Below are positions 51,074 through 61,174 of a DNA stretch of 64,000 nt, one piece after another. Both the position numbers and the translations under genes were made by a program. The notes beneath the pieces were generated by a model, which was not told where the DNA came from, did no database searches, and saw only the letters and a program-made list of their open reading frames with translations. The first letter of the stretch is position 1. Each line of letters begins with the position of its first letter. The stretch is from contig CAWHTG010000004.1 of assembly GCA_963832245.1 (NCBI GenBank), forward strand, positions 124,001 through 188,000. Reading direction: 5' to 3'. The DNA comes from JABDBE01 sp963832245. GTDB lineage: Bacteria > Acidobacteriota > Terriglobia > Terriglobales > Acidobacteriaceae.

Positions 51074-51233
51074 CTAGGCAATCTCACCTTGGCAGCCCGG
51101 ATGACCGCAATTGCAGGAGATCTCAGAGGTCCGTCCTGACTGCTTCGCAGTGCGGGCTGCAGTATTTACTGTCTTTGGCAGCTGTACAACCGCAGCCCGG
51201 GCGCGCACACTTATCCCTTACGTTGTTTTCCAC
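51074..51233 (-). pseudogene. Frameshifted metallothionein-like gene
   Basis: GTG at 51233 (GAGGTGATTC upstream) opens a Cys-rich frame: DKCARPGCGCTAAKDSKYC, SPHCEAV, which stops at 51123. Shifting by one base after HCEA gives SGRTSEISCNCGHPGCQGEI and a stop at 51074. The joined product has the spacing of bacterial metallothioneins (C-x-C, C-x3-C, C-x-C, H-P-x-C) as I remember them. The total length, 160 nt, is 3n+1, so one extra base is enough to explain it. It would bind zinc or copper if functional. Confidence 0.75.
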
Positions 51234-51259
51234 GAATCACCTCAAGCAAACTCGAAATC

Positions 51260-51634
51260 TTAACCGCGGGTCCCAGTGGCGTCTTCCGAGGAAAACTTGT
51301 CCCGCATTCTATCGCCCATTTCGTGGACCCGTCCCGCGATGACGTTCCGAGTTTCTTCGCCACTGGCGGGCGCAAGTATCAGTCCGACGCCGACGCCAAT
51401 TCCCAGTCCAGCGACAAAGCGGAGGGTGTTACTTAGCACGTGGCTATCTTCTCCGCGAATTGCTCTTGAGGCTCTAGCGACTCGGTCGGCTGCGGTTTCA
51501 TACTTCTCCTGGGCAGCGTCGCGTAGATCTGAAAGATGGTCGGCGGCGCGATCCCGTACGCCTTTCGTGGCGCCGTCGGATTGCTCAAGTAGGTAGAGGC
51601 TGGTACCAAGTAGTAGCTTGAGGAACTTATTCAT
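51260..51634 (-). CDS. YtxH-domain protein (second copy)
   Basis: A 124-residue protein: short N-terminal helix (MNKFLKLLLGTSLYLLEQSD), a charged helix, then a glycine-rich membrane helix FVAGLGIGVGVGLILAPASG followed by EETRN, the YtxH boundary, and an amphipathic tail. The order (soluble helix before the membrane helix) differs from the copy at 18991-19284. AAGGAT is 8 nt before the ATG at 51634; the frame continues 17 codons upstream. Confidence 0.82.
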   Translation of the reverse strand: MNKFLKLLLGTSLYLLEQSDGATKGVRDRAADHLSDLRDAAQEKYETAADRVARASRAIRGEDSHVLSNTLRFVAGLGIGVGVGLILAPASGEETRNVIAGRVHEMGDRMRDKFSSEDATGTRG

Positions 51635-51855
51635 GGAGTATCCTTTCGATCGCGTGCCGATTCTCATAATGAAGAAGGATAGCATCTCTCTTAATTCGTC
51701 ACTATCGAGTCGATGCTGTAGGTGTTGTCGATTATCTGCTTACGAATGCGGCCGCAGGGCGCCGACTGCCTCGAAAGGGAGCAATTCGCCCATCCGGGCA
51801 ACCTTGCCCACCATTTTCACACCAAAGAGTCCCAGAGTTGGGTAAATTCTGGCCG

Positions 51856-52305
51856 ATGGTGAGGGCAGTGAAACAAACCAATCGTTCATGGATATCGCTA
51901 CTCGCCTTTTTTGCGATAGTTACACTTGGCTCGTCTCTAATCTTTGCTGCGGTATTCGCCGGTGTTACCGCTGTAATGGCCGGTGGCGGGTCTGCGCAAG
52001 CTTCTGACGATCAACAAGTGGACCCTCTCGTGCCCGGCCAGACCTTTTCTGGAGTGATCTCTGACTCGCATTGCGGCGCAAGACACACTGATTCGGGAAA
52101 GAGTGCATCCGAGTGTGCCAGGATATGTGTCCGCAATGGTTCAAGATACGTCATCGTAAACGGTGATACGCGCTACGAACTCACGGGCACGCCGGCACAG
52201 TTCGACAAATTCGCCGGTGAGCGAGTTGGTGTCACCGGTGTTCTCAGTGGGGGCACGATCAAGGTAAGTTCGGCAAAGACCCTGGCAACAAACGTTGGGG
52301 ATTAA
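51856..52305 (+). CDS. Membrane-anchored or secreted DUF5818-like protein
   Basis: A 149-residue protein with an N-terminal hydrophobic segment (LLAFFAIVTLGSSLIFAAVF) and a small beta domain: GQTFSGVISDSHCGARHTDS, CARICVRNGSRYVIVNGDTR, YELTGTPAQFDKFAGERVGV and TGVLSGGTIKVSSAKT. The order SGxISDSxCGxxH...CxxxCV...Y is known to me from small exported acidobacterial proteins (DUF5818-like), function unknown. The cysteines and His could bind metal. The start is uncertain: TTG 51838, ATG 51856 and GTG 51868 are all in frame. Confidence 0.7.
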   Translation: MVRAVKQTNRSWISLLAFFAIVTLGSSLIFAAVFAGVTAVMAGGGSAQASDDQQVDPLVPGQTFSGVISDSHCGARHTDSGKSASECARICVRNGSRYVIVNGDTRYELTGTPAQFDKFAGERVGVTGVLSGGTIKVSSAKTLATNVGD

Positions 52306-52498
52306 AGTTTCCTCGAACTTTTCTAAGTAGATTAGAGCTTTGCCTACTAGTTCTCATTAGTGTTCATACAGGCAATGCTGTATTGAGCGGGGACGGAATA
52401 CCGTGGCAACATTTCGCGGGACTCAAGTCAAAATGGATAATCTAGACACAACGTGGACTCGATGGTGCTCGCTCCCCGAGTTCACAGGGGGTAAGGGG

Positions 52499-52906
52499 AT
52501 GGCGGTTCGAATCTTAATCGCAGACGACGATGTGTCCATCCGCGATTTGTTGCGGCGGATACTGGAGGAACGTCCGGGATGGGAAGTATGCGGCGAAGCC
52601 GCCAATGGCAACGATGCTGTGGCTAAAATCCAGCAGCTTGCGCCCGACCTAGCCATCATTGATCTGGCAATGCCGGATAAGAATGGCATCGAGGCGGCGC
52701 GGCAAATCTTCGCTAGCTCCCCCTTGACAACCATGCTGCTGCTCACTGTGCAGGAGGTCTCAGCTGAGTTGGCGCGAGCCGCGCGCGAGGCTGGGTTTCG
52801 AGGAGCCGTGACCAAGGGCAGTGGCCGGGAAGTAGTCATGGCAGTGGAGACGCTGTTGGGCAACGGTACCCTGTTCCGGGTCGAAGAATCCTCCCAGCGC
52901 GTCTGA
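52499..52906 (+). CDS. Single-domain response regulator
   Basis: A 135-residue receiver: RILIADDDVSIRDLLRRILE (acidic pocket), LAIIDLAMPDKNGIEAA (phospho-Asp) and a late TKG Lys. No output domain follows, so it acts by protein interaction, as a phosphate relay, or as a NarL-type regulator reduced to its receiver. The sequence around RPGWEVCGEAANGNDAV is NarL-like. It may serve the kinases upstream. The start follows GGGGGTAAGGGG. Confidence 0.88.
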   Translation: MAVRILIADDDVSIRDLLRRILEERPGWEVCGEAANGNDAVAKIQQLAPDLAIIDLAMPDKNGIEAARQIFASSPLTTMLLLTVQEVSAELARAAREAGFRGAVTKGSGREVVMAVETLLGNGTLFRVEESSQRV

Positions 52907-53218
52907 TTACTGAAGCGTACTGTGAACACCCGATTGCCAGGCCCCGGCACACTGCGCTAATTTTCAAGAGTTCGATTCAAAGTCACGTGTCGGTAAGCTC
53001 GACGCGGGCTTGGCGGTCATGGGTTAGTGTCGGTATCGCCGACGTTCGGACCCTCACGACCGCCTTTTGTGCTTTTAGGGTGCATTTGCTGAAACGCGTA
53101 CGATATCGGCCAATCTTCGTTATCATGTTACCGAGGGGCACGCGAGACGAGTAACACTGACACGATTAACCTCTCTTGTGTAACCTTCGCGGAACAGTCC
53201 ACCTAGGAATTTAAAGAT
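52907..53218. other. Intergenic before the glucan locus
   Basis: About 310 bp with no gene or clear hairpin. It presumably holds the promoter for the ABC exporter gene; no unambiguous boxes are seen. Confidence 0.4.
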
Positions 53219-55039
53219 ATGGCAGAGCAGGACAGCTTTTGGACCGGCTGGCACGACCGACTCGCCGCCCTTCGCAACATCCCGCCTGTTCTTCGAATTG
53301 TATGGGAATCGGGGCCAGCGGTAGTTGCCGGGGGACTAATTTTTCGACTTTTCGCTTCCCTGCTGCCCATCGCGCTACTGTGGGTCACAAAATTAATTAT
53401 CGACAGCATTGTGCGCGCTTTAAACACCCATCAGCCAGTCCAACGTGGATTCTGGTGGCTGGTGGCAGCGGAATTTGGGCTTGCAGTTCTGAGTACGGTA
53501 CTGACCCGCATCATCGATTATTTGGATGCCCTCCTTGCCGATAAGTACACGCGCCATGTCAGCATTCGGGTGATGAAACACGCGGCCGAGCTGGATCTTC
53601 TGGCCTATGAGGATCCAGTCTTCTACGACCGCTTGGATCGAGCTCGGGTTCAGGCGACCGACCGCCTGGGAATGATCCAATCGATTGGACGCCTTGTCCA
53701 GCAGGTCGCGACGGTAGTGTCTCTGTCGGTTTCGATCATGCTTTTTTCGCCGTGGCTCATGCTCCTGTTGATCGCTGGCGTGGTTCCGGCGTTTCTGGGT
53801 GAGAGCCATTTTGCGTTTCTAGGATACGCCAAGAACTTCCGCCAGACGCCGATCCGGCGTCAACTGGACTACCTGCGGATTCTCGGCGGCAGCAGGGAGG
53901 CAGCGAAGGAACTCAAGTTGTTCGGATTGAGTGGTTTTCTTACCGAGCGCTTTACACGTCTTTCCGACGAGATCTACACCGAGAACGTCGGCTTGTCGCG
54001 TCGCCGGCTCATTGCCGGCTCGTTCTTATCTCTTATCGGTACCATGGGTTATTACTCGGCGTATGTATTCGTGATTTGGCGTACGCTGACAGGGGCGCTC
54101 ACTATCGGCACCCTCACCTTTCTCTCTGGCGCCATCCTGCAGGCGAGCACTAACATCCAGCAGATTTTCTCGACTCTTTCCGGTATCGCGGACCAGGCGT
54201 TATTCCTCACCGATCTGCTTGCCTTCTTCGAGATGCAACCCACCATTCGTTCCAAGCCGAATGCACTGATGACTCCGCGACCCATCCTGCGCGGATTCGA
54301 ATTTCGCGACGTCTCGTTCCGCTATCCCGGCAGTCCTCGACTGATTCTCGATCATTTGAATTTCCGTCTGCAGCCCGAAGAGCGTGTGGCGCTGATCGGG
54401 GAAAACGGCCAGGGGAAGACAACGATCGTGAAGCTGATCACTCGGCTTTACGATCCATCAGAAGGACAAATTCTGCTGGATGGAGTGGATCTGCGGGAGT
54501 ACAGTCTCGAAGACCTTTATCGTGAGATCGGGGTCATTTTTCAAGATTTCATGCGCTATGAATTGAAAGCTCGCGAAAATATCGCGGTAGGCCGGGTCGA
54601 GGAAATCAATAATCTGGCGCTTTTGAAAATGGCGGCTCGGAAGAGCATGGCAGATAATGTGATCGCTCGACTTCCCCGGGGGTATGATCAAATGTTAGGT
54701 GGCCGCTTCGATGGAGGTCTAGATCTTTCTGGCGGTGAGTGGCAGAAGGTCGCACTGGCTCGTGCCTACCTCCGCGACGCGCAGCTCCTGATTCTTGACG
54801 AGCCCACTGCGGCCCTGGATGCCCGTAGCGAGTTCGAAGTGTTTCGGCGCTTTGCCGAACTTACCAGCGGGAAAATGGCGCTTTTTATTTCCCATCGATT
54901 CTCTACCGTGCGTATGGCAGATCGCATCGTAGTACTAGACAAAGGCAAGATCGCCGAAGAGGGCAGTCACGACCAACTGGCCAGCATGGGTGGTCGTTAC
55001 GCGGAAATGTTCGAAATGCAAGCCGCCAGCTATCGTTAG
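53219..55039 (+). CDS. ABC exporter, fused permease and ATPase
   Basis: A 606-residue half-transporter: six-helix membrane domain in the first 330 residues (ALLWVTKLIIDSI, FWWLVAAEFGLAVLSTVLTR, FSPWLMLLLIAGVVPAFLG), then an ATPase with Walker A GENGQGKTT, Q-loop VIFQDFMRYEL, signature LSGGEWQKVALARA, Walker B LLILDEPTAALD and switch His FISHRF. It works as a dimer exporting a substrate from the cytoplasm. It lies 13 nt upstream of a cyclic-glucan-synthase-like gene, the same pairing as NdvA with NdvB in function, so glucan export is the leading guess; lipid or peptide export cannot be excluded. Confidence 0.88.
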   Translation: MAEQDSFWTGWHDRLAALRNIPPVLRIVWESGPAVVAGGLIFRLFASLLPIALLWVTKLIIDSIVRALNTHQPVQRGFWWLVAAEFGLAVLSTVLTRIIDYLDALLADKYTRHVSIRVMKHAAELDLLAYEDPVFYDRLDRARVQATDRLGMIQSIGRLVQQVATVVSLSVSIMLFSPWLMLLLIAGVVPAFLGESHFAFLGYAKNFRQTPIRRQLDYLRILGGSREAAKELKLFGLSGFLTERFTRLSDEIYTENVGLSRRRLIAGSFLSLIGTMGYYSAYVFVIWRTLTGALTIGTLTFLSGAILQASTNIQQIFSTLSGIADQALFLTDLLAFFEMQPTIRSKPNALMTPRPILRGFEFRDVSFRYPGSPRLILDHLNFRLQPEERVALIGENGQGKTTIVKLITRLYDPSEGQILLDGVDLREYSLEDLYREIGVIFQDFMRYELKARENIAVGRVEEINNLALLKMAARKSMADNVIARLPRGYDQMLGGRFDGGLDLSGGEWQKVALARAYLRDAQLLILDEPTAALDARSEFEVFRRFAELTSGKMALFISHRFSTVRMADRIVVLDKGKIAEEGSHDQLASMGGRYAEMFEMQAASYR

Positions 55040-55052
55040 GAAAATCATCGAA

Positions 55053-58000
55053 ATGCCGCAGAACGTTCATCTGGAAATGGCTGGCGCGGAAGGCGAACGC
55101 CGGCTCGAGCCTTCACAAGAAATGTCGCCGCGCGAGCGCGCCTTACGTTCGAACGCGGCCGAGTTGTCGCGCGATCTTTCGTGGCTGCCTGGTGAAAGCC
55201 GCTCCGAAGTCTTTGTCCAACGTTGCCGCCAACTTTCCAAAGCACTCAAACCTGTGCTGAAAAAGCTTGAGGCACGGTCACCGGGCGCGCCTCTCTCAGA
55301 CGATTCCCGCTGGTTGCACGACAATGTCCATCTGTTGAGCTCCGAATTTGAGAGTATGTGCGAGACCTTCAAGGTCCGGCAAAAGATGCCGCTCGTCCGC
55401 ACTCAAAACGGCGCCATCCTTCCGCGGGTGGTCGTTCTGGCCGAGGCTTTTCTGGCTGCAACCGCTTATCAGTTTAGCGAAAAGACTTTCACCGCCTACG
55501 TCGAGGCCTTTCAGCAGAAGACAGTTCTCAAAACAAAAGAACTATGGATGCTCATTCCAGCGCTCAAGCTGGTTCTGTTGGAAAAGATAGCGGAGCGGGG
55601 CTCTCAGGCTATTTCGAATCCGACAAAATCTCTCGGGGTCGGCGTCTGCGTGGCCGCTCTTCGAGATGTCAGCCAAGCCACCTGGAAGGATGTACTCGAA
55701 CCTCTGATTTTGCCCGACCATGTTCTACGGGAAGACCCGGCGGGAGCATACTCTCGGATGGATCTCGACAGCCGGGATCTCTATCGAAATAAGCTTGTCG
55801 AAATCGCCGAGCACTCCGATTTCAGCGAGATGCAGGTTGCCACTGAAGCGCTCGCGCTGGCGCGAGCTGCCCAGCAACGAGAGGAGTCAGATCACCGCGT
55901 AACCTTAAGATGTTCGCACATTGGATATTATCTGGTGGCAGAGGGAAGCAGCTTGCTGCATCAGAGAGTGGGCTACACGCCTCCTTTCCGCGAGCGAATA
56001 TCGTCAATCCTGCGCAGATACCCCGATGAGTTTTACCTCACGACCATTCTGTTGATTACTTTAGCGATGATGTCCGCGGTCGTTCTGCTCTTGATCGACC
56101 CCCAAGTTTCGCCCGGATTCACGTTGTTTGCGATGTTGGCGTTGTTCCTGCCTTGTTCGCAAGCCGCGGTCCAGCTCACGAATTATTTCGTCATATCCCT
56201 GCTGCGGCCACAGATTCTGCCAAAACTCGACTTATCCGAAGGAGTTCCGGATGGGTGCGTAACCCTGGTGGCTGTTCCCAGTCTGCTACTCGATGAGACC
56301 CAGGTGCGCAGGCTGGTGGATGACCTTGAGGTTCGCTTTCTCGGCAACCACGACCCCAACCTGCATTTTGCGATTCTGAGCGACTTGCCCGATTCGCGCT
56401 CGGAGCCTCGTGAAAACGATCCCCTGGTGGATCTCTGTTCGGAGTTAATCGAGGGATTGAACGAGAAATATGCCGGTCATGGGATGGGATCCTTCCTTCT
56501 CTTCCATCGCCATCGCGTCTACAACCCACGGGAAAAAGTGTGGATGGGGTGGGAGCGCAAGCGCGGAAAATTGATGGATTTGAACCGGCTGTTGCGAAAC
56601 CAATACGACAGCTTCCCGGTTAAAGTTGGGGATCTGTCCGTAGTGTCCCGCGTTCGTTACGTAATTACGTTGGATTCCGATACCGACCTGCCCCGTGGCT
56701 CGGCGCAGCGGATGATTGGAGCCTTGGCCCATCCGCTAAACCAGGCAATCATCGACCCGGAAAAGAACATTGTGGTCGCGGGATATGGCATTTTGCAGCC
56801 GCGTGTCGGAGTGAGCGTTCAAAGTTCCGCACGCTCGCGGCTGGCCAGCATTTACTCTGGAGAAACCGGATTCGACATTTATACCCGCGCTATTTCTGAT
56901 GTATATCAAGATCTTTACGGGGAAGGCATTTTCGCGGGAAAGGGAATCTACGAGGTCGATACCGTGCGGGAGGTGCTCGATCGCCGCTTCCCCCGCAACG
57001 CTTTGCTGAGCCATGATCTCATCGAAGGCGCCTATGCGCGAGCAGGCCTGGTCAGCGACATCGAAGTAATCGAGGACTATCCTTCCCACTACAGCGCCTA
57101 CAATCGGCGCAAACATCGCTGGTTGCGGGGCGATTGGCAAATTGCGGGTTGGTTGCTTCCGCGCGTTCCCGATGAGTCGGGTCAGCGGGTGCTGAATCCA
57201 ATCTCGATCAGTGCCCAGTGGAAGATCCTCGACAACTTGCGGCGGAGCCTGGTTGAACCCGCCGTTTTGGTGTTGCTTGTGCTCGGATGGGTGGTGCTGC
57301 CCGGTTCACCAATGTTGTGGACGCTCGCGACAGTTGCCATTTTGTTCGCACCCCCCTGGTTCGAATTCATGTGCGAGTTGATCCGCGCAGCGATCGAGCG
57401 CAAATCGGCGATTGCTCGCGACGCCGTCGACGCATTGACTGCAGCCAATATTAATGTTTTCCTGACACTGACTTTCCTGGCGCACCAAATGTTCATTTCC
57501 GTAGACGCCGTAGTGCGTACTCTGGTTCGCCGCATGGTGACGCAGCAGCGTCTTTTGCAATGGGAAACCGCGGCCCAAGCGGAAATTGGGGGTTACAAGC
57601 GCACCTGGCTCGACCGCTATTTAGAATGGACACCCGCCCTCGCCTTCGGATTCGGCCTGCTCGTGTGGTTTGTTCGCCGCAGCGCGCTTCCGGCGGCACT
57701 CCCGATTCTGCTGCTCTGGGCATCTAGCAAGCTTTTGTCGCAGTGGCTAAACCGGCCGCCGCGTCCGCTGCGCAGCGCGGTTGCCCCCAAGGACGAACTC
57801 TTACTTCGCCGAGCCGCACTTCGCACCTGGCGATACTTCGCAGAGTTCAGCACCGAAGAACATAACTGGCTGCTGCCGGATAACGTGCAGGAGGAGCCCG
57901 CTTCGGTTGCCCCGCGCATTTCGCCTACAAATCTTGGTTTTCTGCTTAACGCCCGGCAGGTAGCTTGCGAGTTCGGATATCTTACGACTCCCGAGCTTGC

Positions 58001-59549
58001 GCAGCAGACGATTCGGACGCTGGCTACAATGTCAAAGCTGCAACGTTATCGCGGGCACCTGCTCAACTGGTACGACACCCGCTCACTCACGCCATTACAG
58101 CCGGAACTGGTCTCTGCTGTTGACAGCGGGAACTTAGTGGCGTCACTCTGGACCCTCGAGCAGGGATGTTTGGATCTGCTGGGCCGTCCGCTACTGCAGA
58201 CCAGCGCATCCGAAGGCTTTCTGGATCATCTTCGTATCCTGGTAGCTCTTCGCGCGTTGTCGCGAAAACGCTTCTCTGCTTTCCAACGGGAAATTAAGAG
58301 AAAGAAGTGGCTGCCCTACTTGCTGAATGACGCGGATGGCGTTCTTGAGCAGGTTCATCATGAATCCGCCAAGTCGAAGCATTCGAGAGACGCGCATTGG
58401 TTCTCAAAGCAAGCGCGCTCACGGCTTGAGAACGTAAGACGAACTGTAAGCTCGTATGCTCCATGGTTGCTGCCGGAGTTCGCTTCGCTATGGGGCGATC
58501 CTGCCATCAATACGAGTTCCGCACGCGACCTTCCAGCGCTCGAGCAAATGCCAGATTTCATCGACGCTCTCGCCGCTCGCCTCCAGTTCGTAGCCCACTC
58601 AACCGATTCCGCGGAAAAGAAGTCTCTGTACCAGCGTCTGGAAGTTTTGCTTCCGGAGGCACGTGCCAACGCAGTTCGGCTGATCCAGGATCTAAAGAGC
58701 ATTGCCGCTAACGCGGGCAGGCTTGCGAATGAAATGGACTTTCGTTTTCTTCTGAATCAGCGCAAGCTGTTGTCGGTCGGCTTCGACGTTAAGTCTCAGC
58801 AGATCCACGCCGCCTGTTACGACTTGCTGGCGACGGAATCACGCATTGCCGCCTTTACCGCGATTGCCAAGGACGACATCCGACAAGAGACCTGGTTTCT
58901 GCTCGGCCGCCCGCACGCTCTCGAGCATGGGCATCCCGTTTTGCTTTCCTGGACCGGAACCATGTTCGAGTACCTGATGCCGCTGCTGTGGATGCGCACC
59001 TACCCGAACACGCTTCTGGAGCGCGCGGCACGCGCGGCGGTGCGGACGCAGCAAGCATACGTGCAGAGCCGGGGTATCCCGTGGGGCATTTCCGAATCAG
59101 CCTATTTCAGAACCGATGAGGCCGGAAACTATCAGTACTATGCTTTTGGTGTTCCCCAGCTCGCGCTGAGCAAGGGCGAACTCAATGCGCTCGTAATTTC
59201 TCCCTATTCGTCCTTCCTGGCACTGCACGTGTGTGCTTCAGACGCCCTGAAAAACCTCCACCGAATGAGTCGCGAGGGATGGTTGGGGGCGTACGGCTTC
59301 TATGAAGCCGCGGACTTCACGCCCGCCAGACGGCGCTCGCGCCTCCACCGCTACGAACTGGTGCGTTGCTGGATGGCTCATCATCAGGGCATGAGCTTGC
59401 TCTCCATTGCGAACTTCCTGCACGATGGAGTCATACAGCGGTGGTTCCATAGCGATCCACGCGTGCAAGCTACCGAGCTTCTGCTGCACGAGAAACCCAT
59501 TGCGCATGGCCGCGCACTCCGCATGAACTATGGAGCTCGTGCCGCTTGA
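55053..59549 (+). CDS. Cyclic beta-1,2-glucan synthase-like protein (GT84 + glycoamylase-like), no C-terminal GH94
   Basis: A 1498-residue membrane protein. TM helices lie near 326 and 360; a GT84 glycosyltransferase core follows at about 400-710 with CVTLVAVPSLLLDETQVRRL, DSDTDLPRGSAQRMIGAL (D-x-D), FAGKGIYEVD, SHDLIEGAYARAG and RRKHRWLRGDWQ. More TM helices follow (LVEPAVLVLLVLGWVVLPGS and others), then at about 1270-1450 a glycoamylase-like region (SWTGTMFEYLMPLLWMRTYP, ISESAY, GAYGFYEAADFTPAR, MAHHQGMSLLS). The well-known Cgs/NdvB proteins are about 2800 residues and continue into GH94 domains that trim chain length; this one ends soon after the glycoamylase part. Start 55053 follows AGGAAAATCATCGAA. 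Confidence 0.88.
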   Translation: MPQNVHLEMAGAEGERRLEPSQEMSPRERALRSNAAELSRDLSWLPGESRSEVFVQRCRQLSKALKPVLKKLEARSPGAPLSDDSRWLHDNVHLLSSEFESMCETFKVRQKMPLVRTQNGAILPRVVVLAEAFLAATAYQFSEKTFTAYVEAFQQKTVLKTKELWMLIPALKLVLLEKIAERGSQAISNPTKSLGVGVCVAALRDVSQATWKDVLEPLILPDHVLREDPAGAYSRMDLDSRDLYRNKLVEIAEHSDFSEMQVATEALALARAAQQREESDHRVTLRCSHIGYYLVAEGSSLLHQRVGYTPPFRERISSILRRYPDEFYLTTILLITLAMMSAVVLLLIDPQVSPGFTLFAMLALFLPCSQAAVQLTNYFVISLLRPQILPKLDLSEGVPDGCVTLVAVPSLLLDETQVRRLVDDLEVRFLGNHDPNLHFAILSDLPDSRSEPRENDPLVDLCSELIEGLNEKYAGHGMGSFLLFHRHRVYNPREKVWMGWERKRGKLMDLNRLLRNQYDSFPVKVGDLSVVSRVRYVITLDSDTDLPRGSAQRMIGALAHPLNQAIIDPEKNIVVAGYGILQPRVGVSVQSSARSRLASIYSGETGFDIYTRAISDVYQDLYGEGIFAGKGIYEVDTVREVLDRRFPRNALLSHDLIEGAYARAGLVSDIEVIEDYPSHYSAYNRRKHRWLRGDWQIAGWLLPRVPDESGQRVLNPISISAQWKILDNLRRSLVEPAVLVLLVLGWVVLPGSPMLWTLATVAILFAPPWFEFMCELIRAAIERKSAIARDAVDALTAANINVFLTLTFLAHQMFISVDAVVRTLVRRMVTQQRLLQWETAAQAEIGGYKRTWLDRYLEWTPALAFGFGLLVWFVRRSALPAALPILLLWASSKLLSQWLNRPPRPLRSAVAPKDELLLRRAALRTWRYFAEFSTEEHNWLLPDNVQEEPASVAPRISPTNLGFLLNARQVACEFGYLTTPELAQQTIRTLATMSKLQRYRGHLLNWYDTRSLTPLQPELVSAVDSGNLVASLWTLEQGCLDLLGRPLLQTSASEGFLDHLRILVALRALSRKRFSAFQREIKRKKWLPYLLNDADGVLEQVHHESAKSKHSRDAHWFSKQARSRLENVRRTVSSYAPWLLPEFASLWGDPAINTSSARDLPALEQMPDFIDALAARLQFVAHSTDSAEKKSLYQRLEVLLPEARANAVRLIQDLKSIAANAGRLANEMDFRFLLNQRKLLSVGFDVKSQQIHAACYDLLATESRIAAFTAIAKDDIRQETWFLLGRPHALEHGHPVLLSWTGTMFEYLMPLLWMRTYPNTLLERAARAAVRTQQAYVQSRGIPWGISESAYFRTDEAGNYQYYAFGVPQLALSKGELNALVISPYSSFLALHVCASDALKNLHRMSREGWLGAYGFYEAADFTPARRRSRLHRYELVRCWMAHHQGMSLLSIANFLHDGVIQRWFHSDPRVQATELLLHEKPIAHGRALRMNYGARAA

Positions 59550-59626
59550 ATCCAGCCCCACCGCCTGGAGTCCAAGCTCAATCAAGGCTTTGTGAACCCG
59601 AGTTCCATGTGCCGCAAAGGTGCTTG

Positions 59627-61141
59627 ATGCGGAAATCCTATATATCCCGGATATTTGTCCTTTTCTTCGCCACGGTCGCTCTGGGGCTGTCGGCCGCCGA
59701 TGCTCCCGTCGATCCGAAACCAGACGTGATCGTCGTCGATGCGAATGCTCCCTCCCATTCCTTTCCACATTTTTGGGAGAAGATCTTCGGCTCGGGACGA
59801 GCCGTGCTTAGTCTGCGGGATAACTACCGGAGCGACTTGCGCCAGGTTAAGCAGGCGACCGATTTTGAGTACGTACGCTTTCACGCCATTTTTCATGACG
59901 AAGTGGGAGTCTACGATGAGGACAGGCAAGGGCGTCCCTTATACAACTTCTCCTACGTCGATCAGATTTATGACGGTTTGCTGGCAAATCATGTGCGACC
60001 GTTTGTTGAACTCAGCTTCATGCCGCAGAAGTTAGCTGCTCACAACACCCTGCACGTTTTCTGGTACAAGCCAAACATCTCTCCGCCAAAGGATTGGGGC
60101 AAGTGGAACAACCTCATCGTCGCGTTTACGAAACATATGGTCGACCGCTACGGCATCGATGAAGTTGGGCAGTGGTATTTCGAGGTCTGGAACGAGCCAA
60201 ACCTGGATTTCTGGGGCGGCGAGCCGAAGCAGTCGAACTACTGGGAGCTTTACGACAATACCGCGCGCGCAATCAAAGGTGTTAACCCCCGGCTTCGTGT
60301 CGGAGGTCCTGCCACCGCACAAGCCGCATGGGTGGACGCTTTTATCAAACATTGCGCTGACAACAAAATCCCTGTGGACTTCGTCTCAACGCATGTTTAC
60401 GCCAATGACACGGCCAAGGATGTGTTCGGGACCAACGAGGATATTCCACGCGACAAAATGGTTTGCCGCGCGGTCGGCAAAGTTCACAATCAGATCGAGG
60501 CCTCAAGCGCGCCGAGCTTGCCTTTGATCTGGAGCGAGTTCAACGCCAGTTACAAGAATGAACCTGATGTTACCGACTCGATCTACATGGGCCCTTGGCT
60601 GGCCGATACCATCCGCCAGTGCGATGGCATGGTCAATCTGATGTCTTACTGGACGTTCTCCGACGTATTTGAAGAGCAAGGCGCGGTGAAAACGCCGTTT
60701 TACGGCGGCTTCGGGCTGATCGCCACCGGCGGCATTCCGAAGCCAGCGTACAACGCGTTCAAACTCTTGCACAAGCTCGGAAACCGGCGCATCGCGCTCG
60801 ATTCTGATTCAGCTCTGCTGACGCGGAGAGAGGACGGCACTCTGGTGCTCGCGGTATGGAACTATGCCGCACCCGAGCAAACAGGTCTGCAAAGAACGGT
60901 TATTTTGCATTTCGAGAATGCGAAAGCACGAACCGCCATCATTTCACGCTTGGATCACGAACACGGGGATTTTCACTCGGTCTACGAAAAGATGGGTTCG
61001 CCCCGTTATCCCACACAGACGCAGGACCAAGAGCTGCGCCAATCCGCCGAACTTCCCAGTCCAGAGAGCCGCAAGATGAAAAACGGCGAGCTGACCCTCA
61101 CACTTCCGGCACAAAGCCTGGCACTCATCGAACTGAAGTAG
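59627..61141 (+). CDS. Exported GH39-like glycoside hydrolase
   Basis: A 504-residue exported (beta/alpha)8 hydrolase. Signal peptide: ISRIFVLFFATVALGLSA. Catalytic acid/base is in YFEVWNEPNLDFW, nucleophile in LPLIWSEFNASY; both fit GH39 (beta-xylosidase / alpha-iduronidase clan). A C-terminal beta domain follows (LLTRREDGTLVLAVWNYAAP). It retains beta-glycosidic stereochemistry; the substrate is unknown but its place just after the glucan synthase gene suggests envelope or exopolysaccharide processing. ATG 59627 follows AAAGGTGCTTG. Confidence 0.85.
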   Translation: MRKSYISRIFVLFFATVALGLSAADAPVDPKPDVIVVDANAPSHSFPHFWEKIFGSGRAVLSLRDNYRSDLRQVKQATDFEYVRFHAIFHDEVGVYDEDRQGRPLYNFSYVDQIYDGLLANHVRPFVELSFMPQKLAAHNTLHVFWYKPNISPPKDWGKWNNLIVAFTKHMVDRYGIDEVGQWYFEVWNEPNLDFWGGEPKQSNYWELYDNTARAIKGVNPRLRVGGPATAQAAWVDAFIKHCADNKIPVDFVSTHVYANDTAKDVFGTNEDIPRDKMVCRAVGKVHNQIEASSAPSLPLIWSEFNASYKNEPDVTDSIYMGPWLADTIRQCDGMVNLMSYWTFSDVFEEQGAVKTPFYGGFGLIATGGIPKPAYNAFKLLHKLGNRRIALDSDSALLTRREDGTLVLAVWNYAAPEQTGLQRTVILHFENAKARTAIISRLDHEHGDFHSVYEKMGSPRYPTQTQDQELRQSAELPSPESRKMKNGELTLTLPAQSLALIELK

Positions 61142-61174
61142 CAAGGGGGCGGGATCGGTTTTTCAAAGTGAGCG

